This document shows, piece after piece, positions 1-5,831 of a stretch of 25,104 bases of DNA; the stretch's first letter is position 1, and each line of letters opens with the position of its first letter. The notes below the pieces were generated by a model, which worked only from the letters and a program-made list of their open reading frames with translations, searched no databases and was not told where the DNA came from. The DNA is from DASSUW01 sp035717845 (GTDB lineage Bacteria > Actinomycetota > Thermoleophilia > Solirubrobacterales > Solirubrobacteraceae): assembly GCA_035717845.1 (NCBI GenBank), contig DASTIC010000214.1, positions 1 to 25,104 on the forward strand, read 5' to 3'. Position numbers and translations under genes: made by a program.

Positions 1-251
1 TCGACCTCCTCGACCCAGCTCGCGCGGCACTCGGCCACGATGGCGTCCTGCGTCGCGTCCCAGTACGAGCACGAGACGTACGGGCTGTGCGCCAGGTGGG
101 CGCGCTTGAGCGGCGTCGGCCGGGTGGTGATCCAGCCCTTCGGCCCGTCCTCGGTGTGCTCCCAGTAGGGATGGAGGATGCGGGAGCGGGGCCGACCGTG
201 GCGGTCGACGGTGGCGACGGTGCACCAGACGATGCGATGGGCGACGGCCAC
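1..251 (-). CDS. Pyridoxamine 5'-phosphate oxidase-like (split-barrel flavin/F420) protein, partial
   Basis: The minus-strand frame from a GTG at 251 runs off the left edge of the window without a stop. It reads VAVAHRIVWCTVATVDRHG, then RPRSRILHPYWEH, GWITTRPTPLKRAHLA and SPYVSCSYWD. The CTVATVD-x-x-GRPRSRxLHPxW pattern and the later PxKRAHLA segment match the PPOX-class split beta-barrel fold that binds FMN or F420. About 83 residues are visible; substrate and cofactor cannot be decided from this part. The start is uncertain: relatives usually have some ten residues before the AHRIVW segment, whereas only three or four fit here before the sequence turns into a repeat element beginning at 268. 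The gene may use GTG 251, or its 5' end may have been trimmed by that element. Family membership is fairly sure; the start is not. Confidence 0.7.
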   Translation of the reverse strand, partial: MAVAHRIVWCTVATVDRHGRPRSRILHPYWEHTEDGPKGWITTRPTPLKRAHLAHSPYVSCSYWDATQDAIVAECRASWVEEV

Positions 252-267
252 CCGCCCCGGTGACCCT

Positions 268-480
268 GGGCGAACTGCGGCTGGGTAAGGAGGCTGGGCG
301 CCGGCGATTGTGTGCATTTCGTCGACCTCACGTGCTCTCCGGCTCGTGACGTCGACGTTATGCCCCTATAGCGTGCATTTCGTCGACCTCACCGGCGCGG
401 GCGGCGTCAAGTCGACGAAATGCACCCTGATCGCGGCCAACTTCCTCGCTCTCCCCACCCAGCCGCCTTTGACGTTGGCC
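268..480. repeat. Structured inverted-repeat element, copy 1 (MITE-like or ncRNA-like)
   Basis: This fills the gap between the split-barrel gene and the DNA glycosylase gene; I see no credible protein in it. The left end (268-292) contains CGAACTGCGG next to CTGGGTAAGGAG. The right end (451-480) is the inverted counterpart, containing CTCCCCACCCAG, GCCG and TTTGACGTTGGCC. The same ends, better preserved, flank the element at 21521-21719. Relative to that copy the left end here lacks six bases (GTCAAC), as if lost between two AAC repeats. The inside is a tandem pair of hairpins (310-428). There is no transposase and no clear target-site duplication. Confidence 0.7.
310..428. repeat. Tandem 61-bp hairpin units forming the core of element copy 1
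   Basis: The 20-mer GTGCATTTCGTCGACCTCAC occurs identically at 312-331 and 373-392, a 61-bp offset. Inverted partners follow each copy: GTCGACGTTATGC at 351-363 (two mismatches) and GTCGACGAAATGCAC at 411-425 (exact). Each unit can therefore fold on itself. In unit 1, 321-326 pairs with 351-356 and TCACG (328-332) pairs with CGTGA (345-349). In unit 2, 373-387 pairs with 411-425 as a perfect 15-bp stem. Confidence 0.8.
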
Positions 481-492
481 GGCGGAGACCGG

Positions 493-1353
493 CTACTTGA
501 GCAGCCGCGAGAGGCGGCGGTCCTTCAGGACCCGGTCCTCGGTCTGGCAGTGGGGGCAGTAGGTCATCACGTAGTCCTCGTAGAAGACAGCCTCCAGCAC
601 CGTCTCGCAGCGGGGGCACGGCTCGCCCTGGTGAGCGTGGACGCGCGTGGGCTTCGGGAACTTCTCCGGGAGCGGGAGCTGGACCTGCTCCTCGTAGACG
701 TCGAGCACGCGGCCGAGCTCGCCGACCATCGCGTCGCGCAGCGCCGCCGCCTCCTCCTCGGAGAGGTCGTCGCCGCGCTTGAACGGCGACAGCCGCGCCT
801 CGTGGAGGATCTCGTCGACCCAGGTGCGCCCGATCCCGGTGACGACGCGCTGGTCGCGCAGGAGCGTGTGCAGCGGCCGCGGGACGTCGAGCAGCTCGCG
901 CAGGTCCTCCGGCGGATCGGGCCACGCCTCAGGCCCCAGCCCGTCCAGCGACTCCTCGCGCTCGAGCCCCTCCGGCGTGAGCAGCTTCGCCCACGCCCGC
1001 TGGCGCGTGCCGAACTCGCGCACACGGAGCTCGCGGTCGCCCGGGAGCCGCAGCAGCACACGGGACGTCCTGTCCCGCAGCGAGGCGCGCTTGTCGAACA
1101 GCTGGAGCCGCCCGGCGCTCATCAGGTGCAGCAGGAGCGTCAGCGGCCCGTGGGAAGCGGTGTCGACGTCGAGCATCAGCAGCTTGCCACGCCGCCGCGC
1201 GCCCGTGAACTCGGCGCCCGTGAGCGCGGAGAAGGGCGGGTCGAAGGTCTTCAGCGCGTTGATCCCGGGCGTCAACGCCGACTCGATCGTCTCGCCCGGC
1301 AGCGCCTCGTCCAGCCGGCGGGCGACGATCTCCATCTCCGGCAGCTCTGGCAC
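493..1353 (-). CDS. Fpg/Nei-family DNA glycosylase (formamidopyrimidine-DNA glycosylase-like)
   Basis: A 286-residue protein, normal length for the family, starting GTG at 1353. The PELPE N-terminus fixes the start: after Met removal the Pro is the Schiff-base nucleophile and the next Glu is catalytic. Lys57 (RRRGKLLML) matches the conserved beta-lobe lysine. The C-terminal zinc finger has Cys246, Cys249, Cys266 and Cys269 (CPRC ... YCPHCQ). Two usual DNA-contact residues are changed: the Asn of GxGN is Arg176 (GIGRTW), and the finger Arg five residues before the third Cys is Tyr261. A 17-residue tail follows the finger. It therefore looks like a divergent Fpg/Nei paralogue rather than textbook MutM, and lesion preference is open. 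It is the third gene of a minus-strand cluster behind bcp, but has its own -10 box (TAACGT, 1361-1366) 7 nt before the GTG, suggesting leaderless expression. Confidence 0.88.
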   Translation of the reverse strand: MPELPEMEIVARRLDEALPGETIESALTPGINALKTFDPPFSALTGAEFTGARRRGKLLMLDVDTASHGPLTLLLHLMSAGRLQLFDKRASLRDRTSRVLLRLPGDRELRVREFGTRQRAWAKLLTPEGLEREESLDGLGPEAWPDPPEDLRELLDVPRPLHTLLRDQRVVTGIGRTWVDEILHEARLSPFKRGDDLSEEEAAALRDAMVGELGRVLDVYEEQVQLPLPEKFPKPTRVHAHQGEPCPRCETVLEAVFYEDYVMTYCPHCQTEDRVLKDRRLSRLLK

Positions 1354-1360
1354 TCAGAAG

Positions 1361-1366
1361 ACGTTA
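1361..1366 (-). promoter_or_regulatory. Putative leaderless -10 box (TAACGT) of the DNA glycosylase gene
   Basis: On the minus strand TAACGT lies 7 nt upstream of the GTG at 1353, so transcription would begin at or next to the start codon. Its first three bases are the TAA stop codon of the upstream gene (1364-1366). The hexamer fits the actinobacterial TANNNT consensus; no -35 was required for the call. Confidence 0.5.
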
Positions 1367-1903
1367 CTGCGCGCCGCGCGGCCGCAGGCGGCGCGCGAGC
1401 CCGGGGTAGTCGAGCACGAGGCCGTCGGCGTCGACGTCGAACTCGGTCGTGAAGCCGGAGCTCAGCGCCTCGTAGCGCCAGCGCGCCCCACCGGCCAGCG
1501 GCGTGTAGCGCTGCGGCAGCGGCTCGACGGTCAGCTCCGGGATCTGCACCCACGCGGCCGTCGTCTCCGCGCCCGCGCCGAGGCGGCGGATCGGCAGCGA
1601 GTTGGTCAGCGGGCTCGGGAAGATGTCCACGTCGATGCAGCCGTCGAGCTCCGGCCGGTCGACCCAGTGCCCCTCGCCGTCGGCCTCGAGCCGCAGGACC
1701 CGAGGCTCCGGCTCGAGCACCGTCACCTCGACATGCCGGGTGCGCCACTGCGCATCGCAGCGGACGCGGAAGTGGGCGTGCACGTTGTCAGGCGTGAGCA
1801 GGTCGCTGTCGGCGAACACACCGTCCGGGCCGACGGCGACGCACGCGTGCTCCATCCCGTGACCCTCCCAGCGCTCCCAGACGACGTCGACCCGCTCGCT
1901 CAT
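1364..1903 (-). CDS. Putative glycolipid-binding protein (DUF1089/PF06475-like)
   Basis: A 179-residue protein with the layout of the PF06475 family: DVVWERWEGHGMEH near the N-terminus, FRVRCDAQWRTRHVEV in the middle, DIFPSPLTNSLPIRRL, and a closing LDYPGLARRL. The family (for example Pseudomonas PA1994) has a lipocalin-like or split-barrel fold and has been proposed to bind glycolipids; its cellular role is not established. I chose ATG 1903 (MSERVDV): the frame extends nine codons further, but those codons overlap the bcp gene, and 1903 sits one base after its stop (TGACATG), implying translational coupling. No signal peptide or membrane segment. Its stop codon TAA is part of the -10 box of the next gene. 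Confidence 0.85.
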   Translation of the reverse strand: MSERVDVVWERWEGHGMEHACVAVGPDGVFADSDLLTPDNVHAHFRVRCDAQWRTRHVEVTVLEPEPRVLRLEADGEGHWVDRPELDGCIDVDIFPSPLTNSLPIRRLGAGAETTAAWVQIPELTVEPLPQRYTPLAGGARWRYEALSSGFTTEFDVDADGLVLDYPGLARRLRPRGAQ

Positions 1904-1904
1904 G

Positions 1905-2369
1905 TCACGCCGCCAGCGCCTCCAGCACATCGTCGTGGGTCTTCGGCGACGCCTTCGGGATCACGTGGACGACCGTGCCATCCCCGTCGATGATGAACGT
2001 CGCGCGCGCCGCGCGGGCGGGTCGGGACTCATTCTTGCCGTACCTGGACTTCTCGATCCAGACGCCGTAGCGCTCGCAGACCGCATGGTCCTCGTCCGCC
2101 AGCAGCGTGAAGTTGAGCGACTGCTTGCGGTGGAACCTCTTGACGGCCCTGACGGGATCGGGCGAGACGCCGACGACCATCGCGCCCGCGGCGTCGTACT
2201 CGGCCGCCCGGTCGCGGATGCTGCACGCCTGGCTCGTGCAGCCCGGCGTGTCCGCGTTGGGATAGAAGTAGAGGACGACGGTGCGGCCGGCGAGGTCCGC
2301 CAGCGCGACCTCCTCGCCGTCCTGGTTGGGGAGCGTGAACGGGGGCGCCTTCTCGCCGACTTCGATCAT
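1905..2369 (-). CDS. bcp: Thiol peroxidase, PrxQ/Bcp family
   Basis: A 154-residue thioredoxin-fold peroxidase that reduces H2O2 and organic hydroperoxides using thioredoxin. The signature TPGCTSQACS carries the peroxidatic Cys44 and the resolving Cys49 five residues later, the atypical 2-Cys arrangement of PrxQ. VGEKAPPFTLPNQDG at the N-terminus and the RATFIIDGDG strand are also typical. The length is normal. It heads a minus-strand group with a glycolipid-binding-like protein (one-base gap) and an Fpg-type glycosylase, a plausible oxidative-damage cluster. A -10 box TACTGT (minus strand, 2377-2382) ends 7 nt before the ATG at 2369, so the mRNA is probably leaderless. That box overlaps the -10 of the divergent peptidase gene. 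Confidence 0.95.
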   Translation of the reverse strand: MIEVGEKAPPFTLPNQDGEEVALADLAGRTVVLYFYPNADTPGCTSQACSIRDRAAEYDAAGAMVVGVSPDPVRAVKRFHRKQSLNFTLLADEDHAVCERYGVWIEKSRYGKNESRPARAARATFIIDGDGTVVHVIPKASPKTHDDVLEALAA

Positions 2370-2376
2370 CCGCGAG

Positions 2377-2386
2377 ACAGTACCGT
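2377..2386. promoter_or_regulatory. Overlapping divergent -10 boxes for bcp and the M20 peptidase
   Basis: The ten bases ACAGTACCGT contain TACTGT on the minus strand (2377-2382, 7 nt from the bcp ATG) and TACCGT on the plus strand (2381-2386, 8 nt from the peptidase ATG at 2395). The two hexamers share the central TA. The whole intergenic gap is 25 bp, so both mRNAs should be leaderless and the two initiation complexes should exclude each other. Confidence 0.55.
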
Positions 2387-2394
2387 GGCGCCTC

Positions 2395-3519
2395 ATGGAC
2401 CCCTGGGTGCACGCCGCGGCCGCCGAGATCGGGCGCCGCGCCGTCCGCGAGCTGGAAGCGCTCGTCGGCGTCTCGTCGCCGTCGGGCGATGTCCAGGGCG
2501 CGGACGAGTGCGCGGCCGTGTGCGCCGCTCTGCTCCCCGACGAGGCGGAGATCGAGCGGGTCCCGTGCTCCTCTCCCGACCACGCGCCGGACCTGCTCGC
2601 CACGCTCCGCGGCTCGGGATCGAGGCGGCTGCTGCTGCTCGGGCACCTGGACACGGTGGTCGCCCACGACCGCCACCGCCCGCTCCACCGCGAGGGCGGC
2701 AAGCTGGTCGGCTCCGGGGCGATCGACATGAAGGGCGGCGACGTGCTCGCGATCGGCATCATGCGCGCGCTCGCCAAGCGCCCCGAGGCCTACGACACGA
2801 CCTCGCTGCTGCTCGTCTGCGACGAGGAGTGGCGCACGCGCGACCTCGCCCACCTCCCCCGCTTCGCCGGCTACGACGCGTGCCTGTGCTTCGAGGGCGG
2901 CGAGCAGACCGCCGACGGCGAGGACGCCGTCGTCGTGCGGCGCAAGGCGGCCGGCACCGTCCGCGTGACCGCCCGCGGCCGCGCCGCCCACTCCGGCTCG
3001 GCTCCCGACCGCGGCCGCAACGCCCTGCTGGCGCTCGCCGCCGCGGCCCAGGCCGTGGCCGCCTGCCACGACCCGGGCGGCCCCGACCACCTGACCTCGG
3101 TGCCGACGATCCTCAACGCCGGCGACGCGTTCAACGTCGTGCCCGGCGGCGGCGAGCTGTTCTGCGACTGCCGCGCCGACGAGCTCTCCGCGATCGAGCG
3201 CGTGCTCGCCGCCATCCCGGCCGAGGTCGGGGGCGCCGCGCTGCACCCCGAGCTGATCCGCCGCTGGCCGGGGATGCACTCGGAGGTCGCCGTGGCCCCG
3301 GTGCTCGCCAGGGCCGCGGAGGCGCTCGGCCGCCCGCTGCACCCGGCGTCGCGCGGCGGCGCCAGCGACGCGAGCCACTTCGCCTCCGCCATCCCGGTGA
3401 CCATCGACGGCCTCGGGCCCCGCGGCGGCCGCGCGCACAACCCTGAGGAGTTCGTGCACGAGGACTCGCTGACGCCGCGCGCCGAGGTCGCGCTCGCGGT
3501 CGTCGCCGCCGTGCTCTAG
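2395..3519 (+). CDS. M20-family metallopeptidase (ArgE/DapE/CPG2-like)
   Basis: A 374-residue cytosolic co-catalytic zinc hydrolase. The metal and catalytic residues are visible in order: His84 and Asp86 (LLGHLDTV), Asp111 (GAIDMKGG), Glu144-Glu145 (CDEEWRT), an acidic ligand around Glu167-Glu170 (CFEGGE) and His348 (GRAHNPEEF). The lid/dimerisation domain begins near 190 with GRAAHSGSAPDRGRNA. The family removes N-acyl groups or cleaves C-terminal Glu or small peptides; the substrate cannot be assigned. I chose ATG 2395 because it follows the plus-strand -10 by 8 nt; the frame reads back to 2281, but that part lies within bcp. Its stop lies in a CTAG shared with the stop of the convergent sixA-like gene. 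Confidence 0.9.
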   Translation: MDPWVHAAAAEIGRRAVRELEALVGVSSPSGDVQGADECAAVCAALLPDEAEIERVPCSSPDHAPDLLATLRGSGSRRLLLLGHLDTVVAHDRHRPLHREGGKLVGSGAIDMKGGDVLAIGIMRALAKRPEAYDTTSLLLVCDEEWRTRDLAHLPRFAGYDACLCFEGGEQTADGEDAVVVRRKAAGTVRVTARGRAAHSGSAPDRGRNALLALAAAAQAVAACHDPGGPDHLTSVPTILNAGDAFNVVPGGGELFCDCRADELSAIERVLAAIPAEVGGAALHPELIRRWPGMHSEVAVAPVLARAAEALGRPLHPASRGGASDASHFASAIPVTIDGLGPRGGRAHNPEEFVHEDSLTPRAEVALAVVAAVL

Positions 3520-3989
3520 CTGCGGGCGAGCGACTCGAGCTCGCGGGGGCGCAGCACGGCGAGCAGCTCGCCCCCCGCGCGCACCCCACGCACCACCGTC
3601 ACGCCGCCCTTCTTGAAGTCCACCCGCCCACCGGTCATGTCGTGCACCACCTGCGTGAACGACGGATCGTGGCCCACCGCCAGCACGCGCGCGTCCTCGC
3701 CGTGCGCCATCAGCAGCTCGAACGCGTCCTCGGCGGTGAAGCCGTCGGCGAGCGCGTCCGCGACCTGCGGCTCGATGTTGAGCGCCCGGCACGCGAGTTG
3801 GGCCGTGGCCAGCGCGCGCAGCTTGGGGCTCGTGTAGCAGGCGTCGAACTCGACGCCGAGCCGTGCGAGCGCCTGCCCGGCCGCGATGGCCTGGCGCTCG
3901 CCGCGGGCCGTCAGCTCGCGATCGGCATCCGGCTTTGACTCGTGGGGGACTGCCTCGCCGTGGCGAAGAAGCCAGAGCTGGGGCGCCAT
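3516..3989 (-). CDS. SixA-like phosphohistidine phosphatase (histidine phosphatase superfamily)
   Basis: A 157-residue protein with the LLRHGEA catalytic motif at residues 7-13 (His10 would be phosphorylated) and a second active-site His in LAVGHDPSFTQ. Its small size and the LTARGERQAIAAGQAL and YTSPKLRALATA segments fit the SixA branch, which dephosphorylates phosphohistidine on HPt or PTS-type proteins; the target here is unknown. The start at 3989 is fixed by the position of the RHG motif. A TAAGGT -10 box (minus strand, 3999-4004) stands 9 nt upstream, inside the 3' end of the PRC-barrel gene. The stop codon overlaps that of the convergent M20 gene in a CTAG. Confidence 0.9.
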   Translation of the reverse strand: MAPQLWLLRHGEAVPHESKPDADRELTARGERQAIAAGQALARLGVEFDACYTSPKLRALATAQLACRALNIEPQVADALADGFTAEDAFELLMAHGEDARVLAVGHDPSFTQVVHDMTGGRVDFKKGGVTVVRGVRAGGELLAVLRPRELESLARS

Positions 3990-4318
3990 AGCGCCGTCAC
4001 CTTACCTGCGCCGACCCGCTCCTCGAACTGCCAGTAGGAGATCGCACGGTACGGGTCGTCCGCCCCGTGGACGCCCCCCTCCGGAGCGGGGGCGTCCTCG
4101 ATCTGCACCTTCGTGAACGGCACGGAGAGCCAGCCACCCCACACCGCCACGTCACCGACGGGGATCATGCGGCGCTCGCCGAAGCGTTGCATCCGCACGA
4201 CTACGAGCTCGACCTCCCAGCCCCCGTCGTCGGGCCACGTGTCCACGACCTGGCCGATCTCTTCCCCGGAGCAGTCCAGTACTCCGAGCCCCATGAGGTG
4301 ATGCCGGGACACGTTCAT
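3911..4318 (-). CDS. PRC-barrel-like domain protein
   Basis: A 135-residue protein. Residues 8-80 look like a PRC barrel: GLGVLDCSGEEIGQVVDTW, then VELVVVRMQRFGERRMIPVG, then WLSVPFTKVQIEDAP. PRC barrels serve in photosynthetic reaction centres, in RimM and in many small proteins of unknown role, so no specific function is assigned. The start is ambiguous: ATG 4318 is preferred, but GTG 4345 in the same frame would add nine residues. The last 26 residues are read from DNA that also encodes the N-terminus of SixA in another frame of the same strand, a 79-bp overlap. This is unusual and could mean a natural overlap or an unnoticed frameshift near 3990-4010. The upstream stretch 4346-4416 holds nothing I can name. 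Confidence 0.7.
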   Translation of the reverse strand: MNVSRHHLMGLGVLDCSGEEIGQVVDTWPDDGGWEVELVVVRMQRFGERRMIPVGDVAVWGGWLSVPFTKVQIEDAPAPEGGVHGADDPYRAISYWQFEERVGAGKVTALWRPSSGFFATARQSPTSQSRMPIAS

Positions 4319-4416
4319 GGCAAATGGATCGTCCTCGCTGGCCACATGGCCGATCCGGTGTCGACCCCATTCGACATCCGTCCAGGCGGGCCGGAACCCT
4401 CGGACATGCGTCCAGC

Positions 4417-5799
4417 TCAATACGAGCGGACTGGAGGCCCGGTGCGCCGCTGCCCGCTCTTGGCCGTCCAGCGGACGCGGTAGAGCTGGCGGTTGCGATG
4501 GCGCACGCGCAGGCCGTAGACGCCCGTGGCCGTGGTGGTCAGCCGCCGCAGGCGGCGCCAGGCGGTCGTCCCGGGCCGGCGCACCTCGATCTCCACGCGG
4601 GTCGCCGACCGCTGCGGCCGGAGCAGCCCCCAGAGCACGTCGCTGCGCCCGTAGCGCTCGACGGCCAGCGGGTTGGCGAACGCGCGATAGGCCGGCTTGG
4701 CGCGCCCGTCGCTGGTACGCAGGCCGCTCTCGAACCCGCGGAAGCGGTAGCCGTCGGGCCGCGGGGGGTCGTCGCGCATGAGGTACTGGGAGAACAGCGC
4801 CACGCGGCGGTTGACGTACGCGATGTGCTCGGCGATCGCGTACTCGGCGGGCTGGCGCTCGACCGGGACGCCCGACTCCTTGTCGGGGTACGACTGGATC
4901 CCGAACTGCGTCAGGTAGATCGGGAGCCCGCGCGGTATCCGCCCGGTCCGCCCCGCGCGATCGAGCGCGCGGACGAGCCGCGGGAGCACCCCGATCGTCA
5001 CGTCGTCCTTGTGCGGCGGCTCGTAGCGCGGCCCCAGCTTGGACGTGTAGGCGTGGTGGGCGTAGCCGTCGGCGCGCAGCGGCACGCAGGAGCCGATCCG
5101 CTCGTAGTCCTTGTCCAGGCAGGCGACGCCGCGAAGGAAGCGCAGCGGGTGCACGGTCGCGCGGTCGCCCCGCGGCGCGGTCTCCCCGAGCAGGATCTTG
5201 TCCCGCCGGTTGCCGGGCACCGAGCGGATCGCCCGGTGCGCGGCGCGGTACAGGTTGCGGTAGTGCGACGGGGAGAACGGCTTGCCGTCGCGGTACTGCG
5301 GCATCAGGAACTGTGGCTGGTTGGGCTCGTTCCAGATCGACCACTGGTCGACCTGCTCCCCGTAGCGGCGCACGAGCGCCTTGACCCACTGCTCGAACAG
5401 CCGCGTGCCCGGCCGGTCGACGTCCCCCTTCTTGCTCGCCGTCGCCCACGTGGGGACCGGCCCGGTGGGCGTGAGCATGACCGCGATGCCCTGCCGCCGG
5501 GCGGCCGTCATCAGCTCGTCGAGCCGCGTCCACGTCCCGCGCGGGTAGGCCTCGGGATCGCCCGCCTCGAAGTCCGGTTTGCGCTTGCTCGTGGGCGCCG
5601 GCGCGAAGTCGCGCCAGTAGACGACCTGGCGGACCTGGGTGACGCCGAACGCACCGATCTGCCGCAGCGTCTCCGCGCGCGTGTAGTCGAGCAGGTCGGC
5701 GGGCGCCTCGAACGACATCACCTGCTGCGGCGACGCGGCGGCCCCTGCCGGCAGGACCAGCAGCGCCACCAGCGCGATCGTCGTCAGGCTCGCTCTCAT
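4417..5799 (-). CDS. Secreted glycoside-hydrolase-like protein with Gln at the expected nucleophile
   Basis: A 460-residue exported protein with signal peptide MRASLTTIALVALLVLPAGA. The body resembles clan-A (beta/alpha)8 hydrolases of the GH5/GH39 type: VVYWRDFAP on an early strand, GIAVMLTPTGPVPTWA, then WSIWNEPNQPQF with the acid/base Glu158. The second catalytic Glu is expected in a TEFG/TEYG motif at the end of strand 7, but here the sequence is YLTQFGIQSYP: Gln298, encoded by CAG. A small beta-rich C-terminal domain (about 376-460) follows. Either the enzyme is inactive and acts as a carbohydrate-binding or scaffold protein, or it uses another residue. ATG 5799 is supported by the signal peptide. 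The probable -10 (TACCCT, minus strand, 5813-5818) overlaps that of the divergent gene. Confidence 0.8.
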   Translation of the reverse strand: MRASLTTIALVALLVLPAGAAASPQQVMSFEAPADLLDYTRAETLRQIGAFGVTQVRQVVYWRDFAPAPTSKRKPDFEAGDPEAYPRGTWTRLDELMTAARRQGIAVMLTPTGPVPTWATASKKGDVDRPGTRLFEQWVKALVRRYGEQVDQWSIWNEPNQPQFLMPQYRDGKPFSPSHYRNLYRAAHRAIRSVPGNRRDKILLGETAPRGDRATVHPLRFLRGVACLDKDYERIGSCVPLRADGYAHHAYTSKLGPRYEPPHKDDVTIGVLPRLVRALDRAGRTGRIPRGLPIYLTQFGIQSYPDKESGVPVERQPAEYAIAEHIAYVNRRVALFSQYLMRDDPPRPDGYRFRGFESGLRTSDGRAKPAYRAFANPLAVERYGRSDVLWGLLRPQRSATRVEIEVRRPGTTAWRRLRRLTTTATGVYGLRVRHRNRQLYRVRWTAKSGQRRTGPPVRSY

Positions 5800-5812
5800 C
5801 CGTGAACGGCCC

Positions 5813-5822
5813 AGGGTACGGT
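5813..5822. promoter_or_regulatory. Overlapping divergent -10 boxes for the GH-like and APH-like genes
   Basis: AGGGTACGGT holds TACCCT on the minus strand (5813-5818, 13 nt from the ATG at 5799) and TACGGT on the plus strand (5817-5822, 9 nt from the GTG at 5832). As at 2377-2386, the hexamers share the central TA. Gap between the start codons: 32 bp. Confidence 0.5.
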
Positions 5823-5831
5823 GGCGGGCCG

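Noticed and set aside
312..392. Direct 20-mer repeats at 312 and 373 as a CRISPR array
   Set aside because: Only two forward copies, each followed by its own inverted partner, and no cas genes; the pattern is tandem hairpins, not repeat-spacer units.
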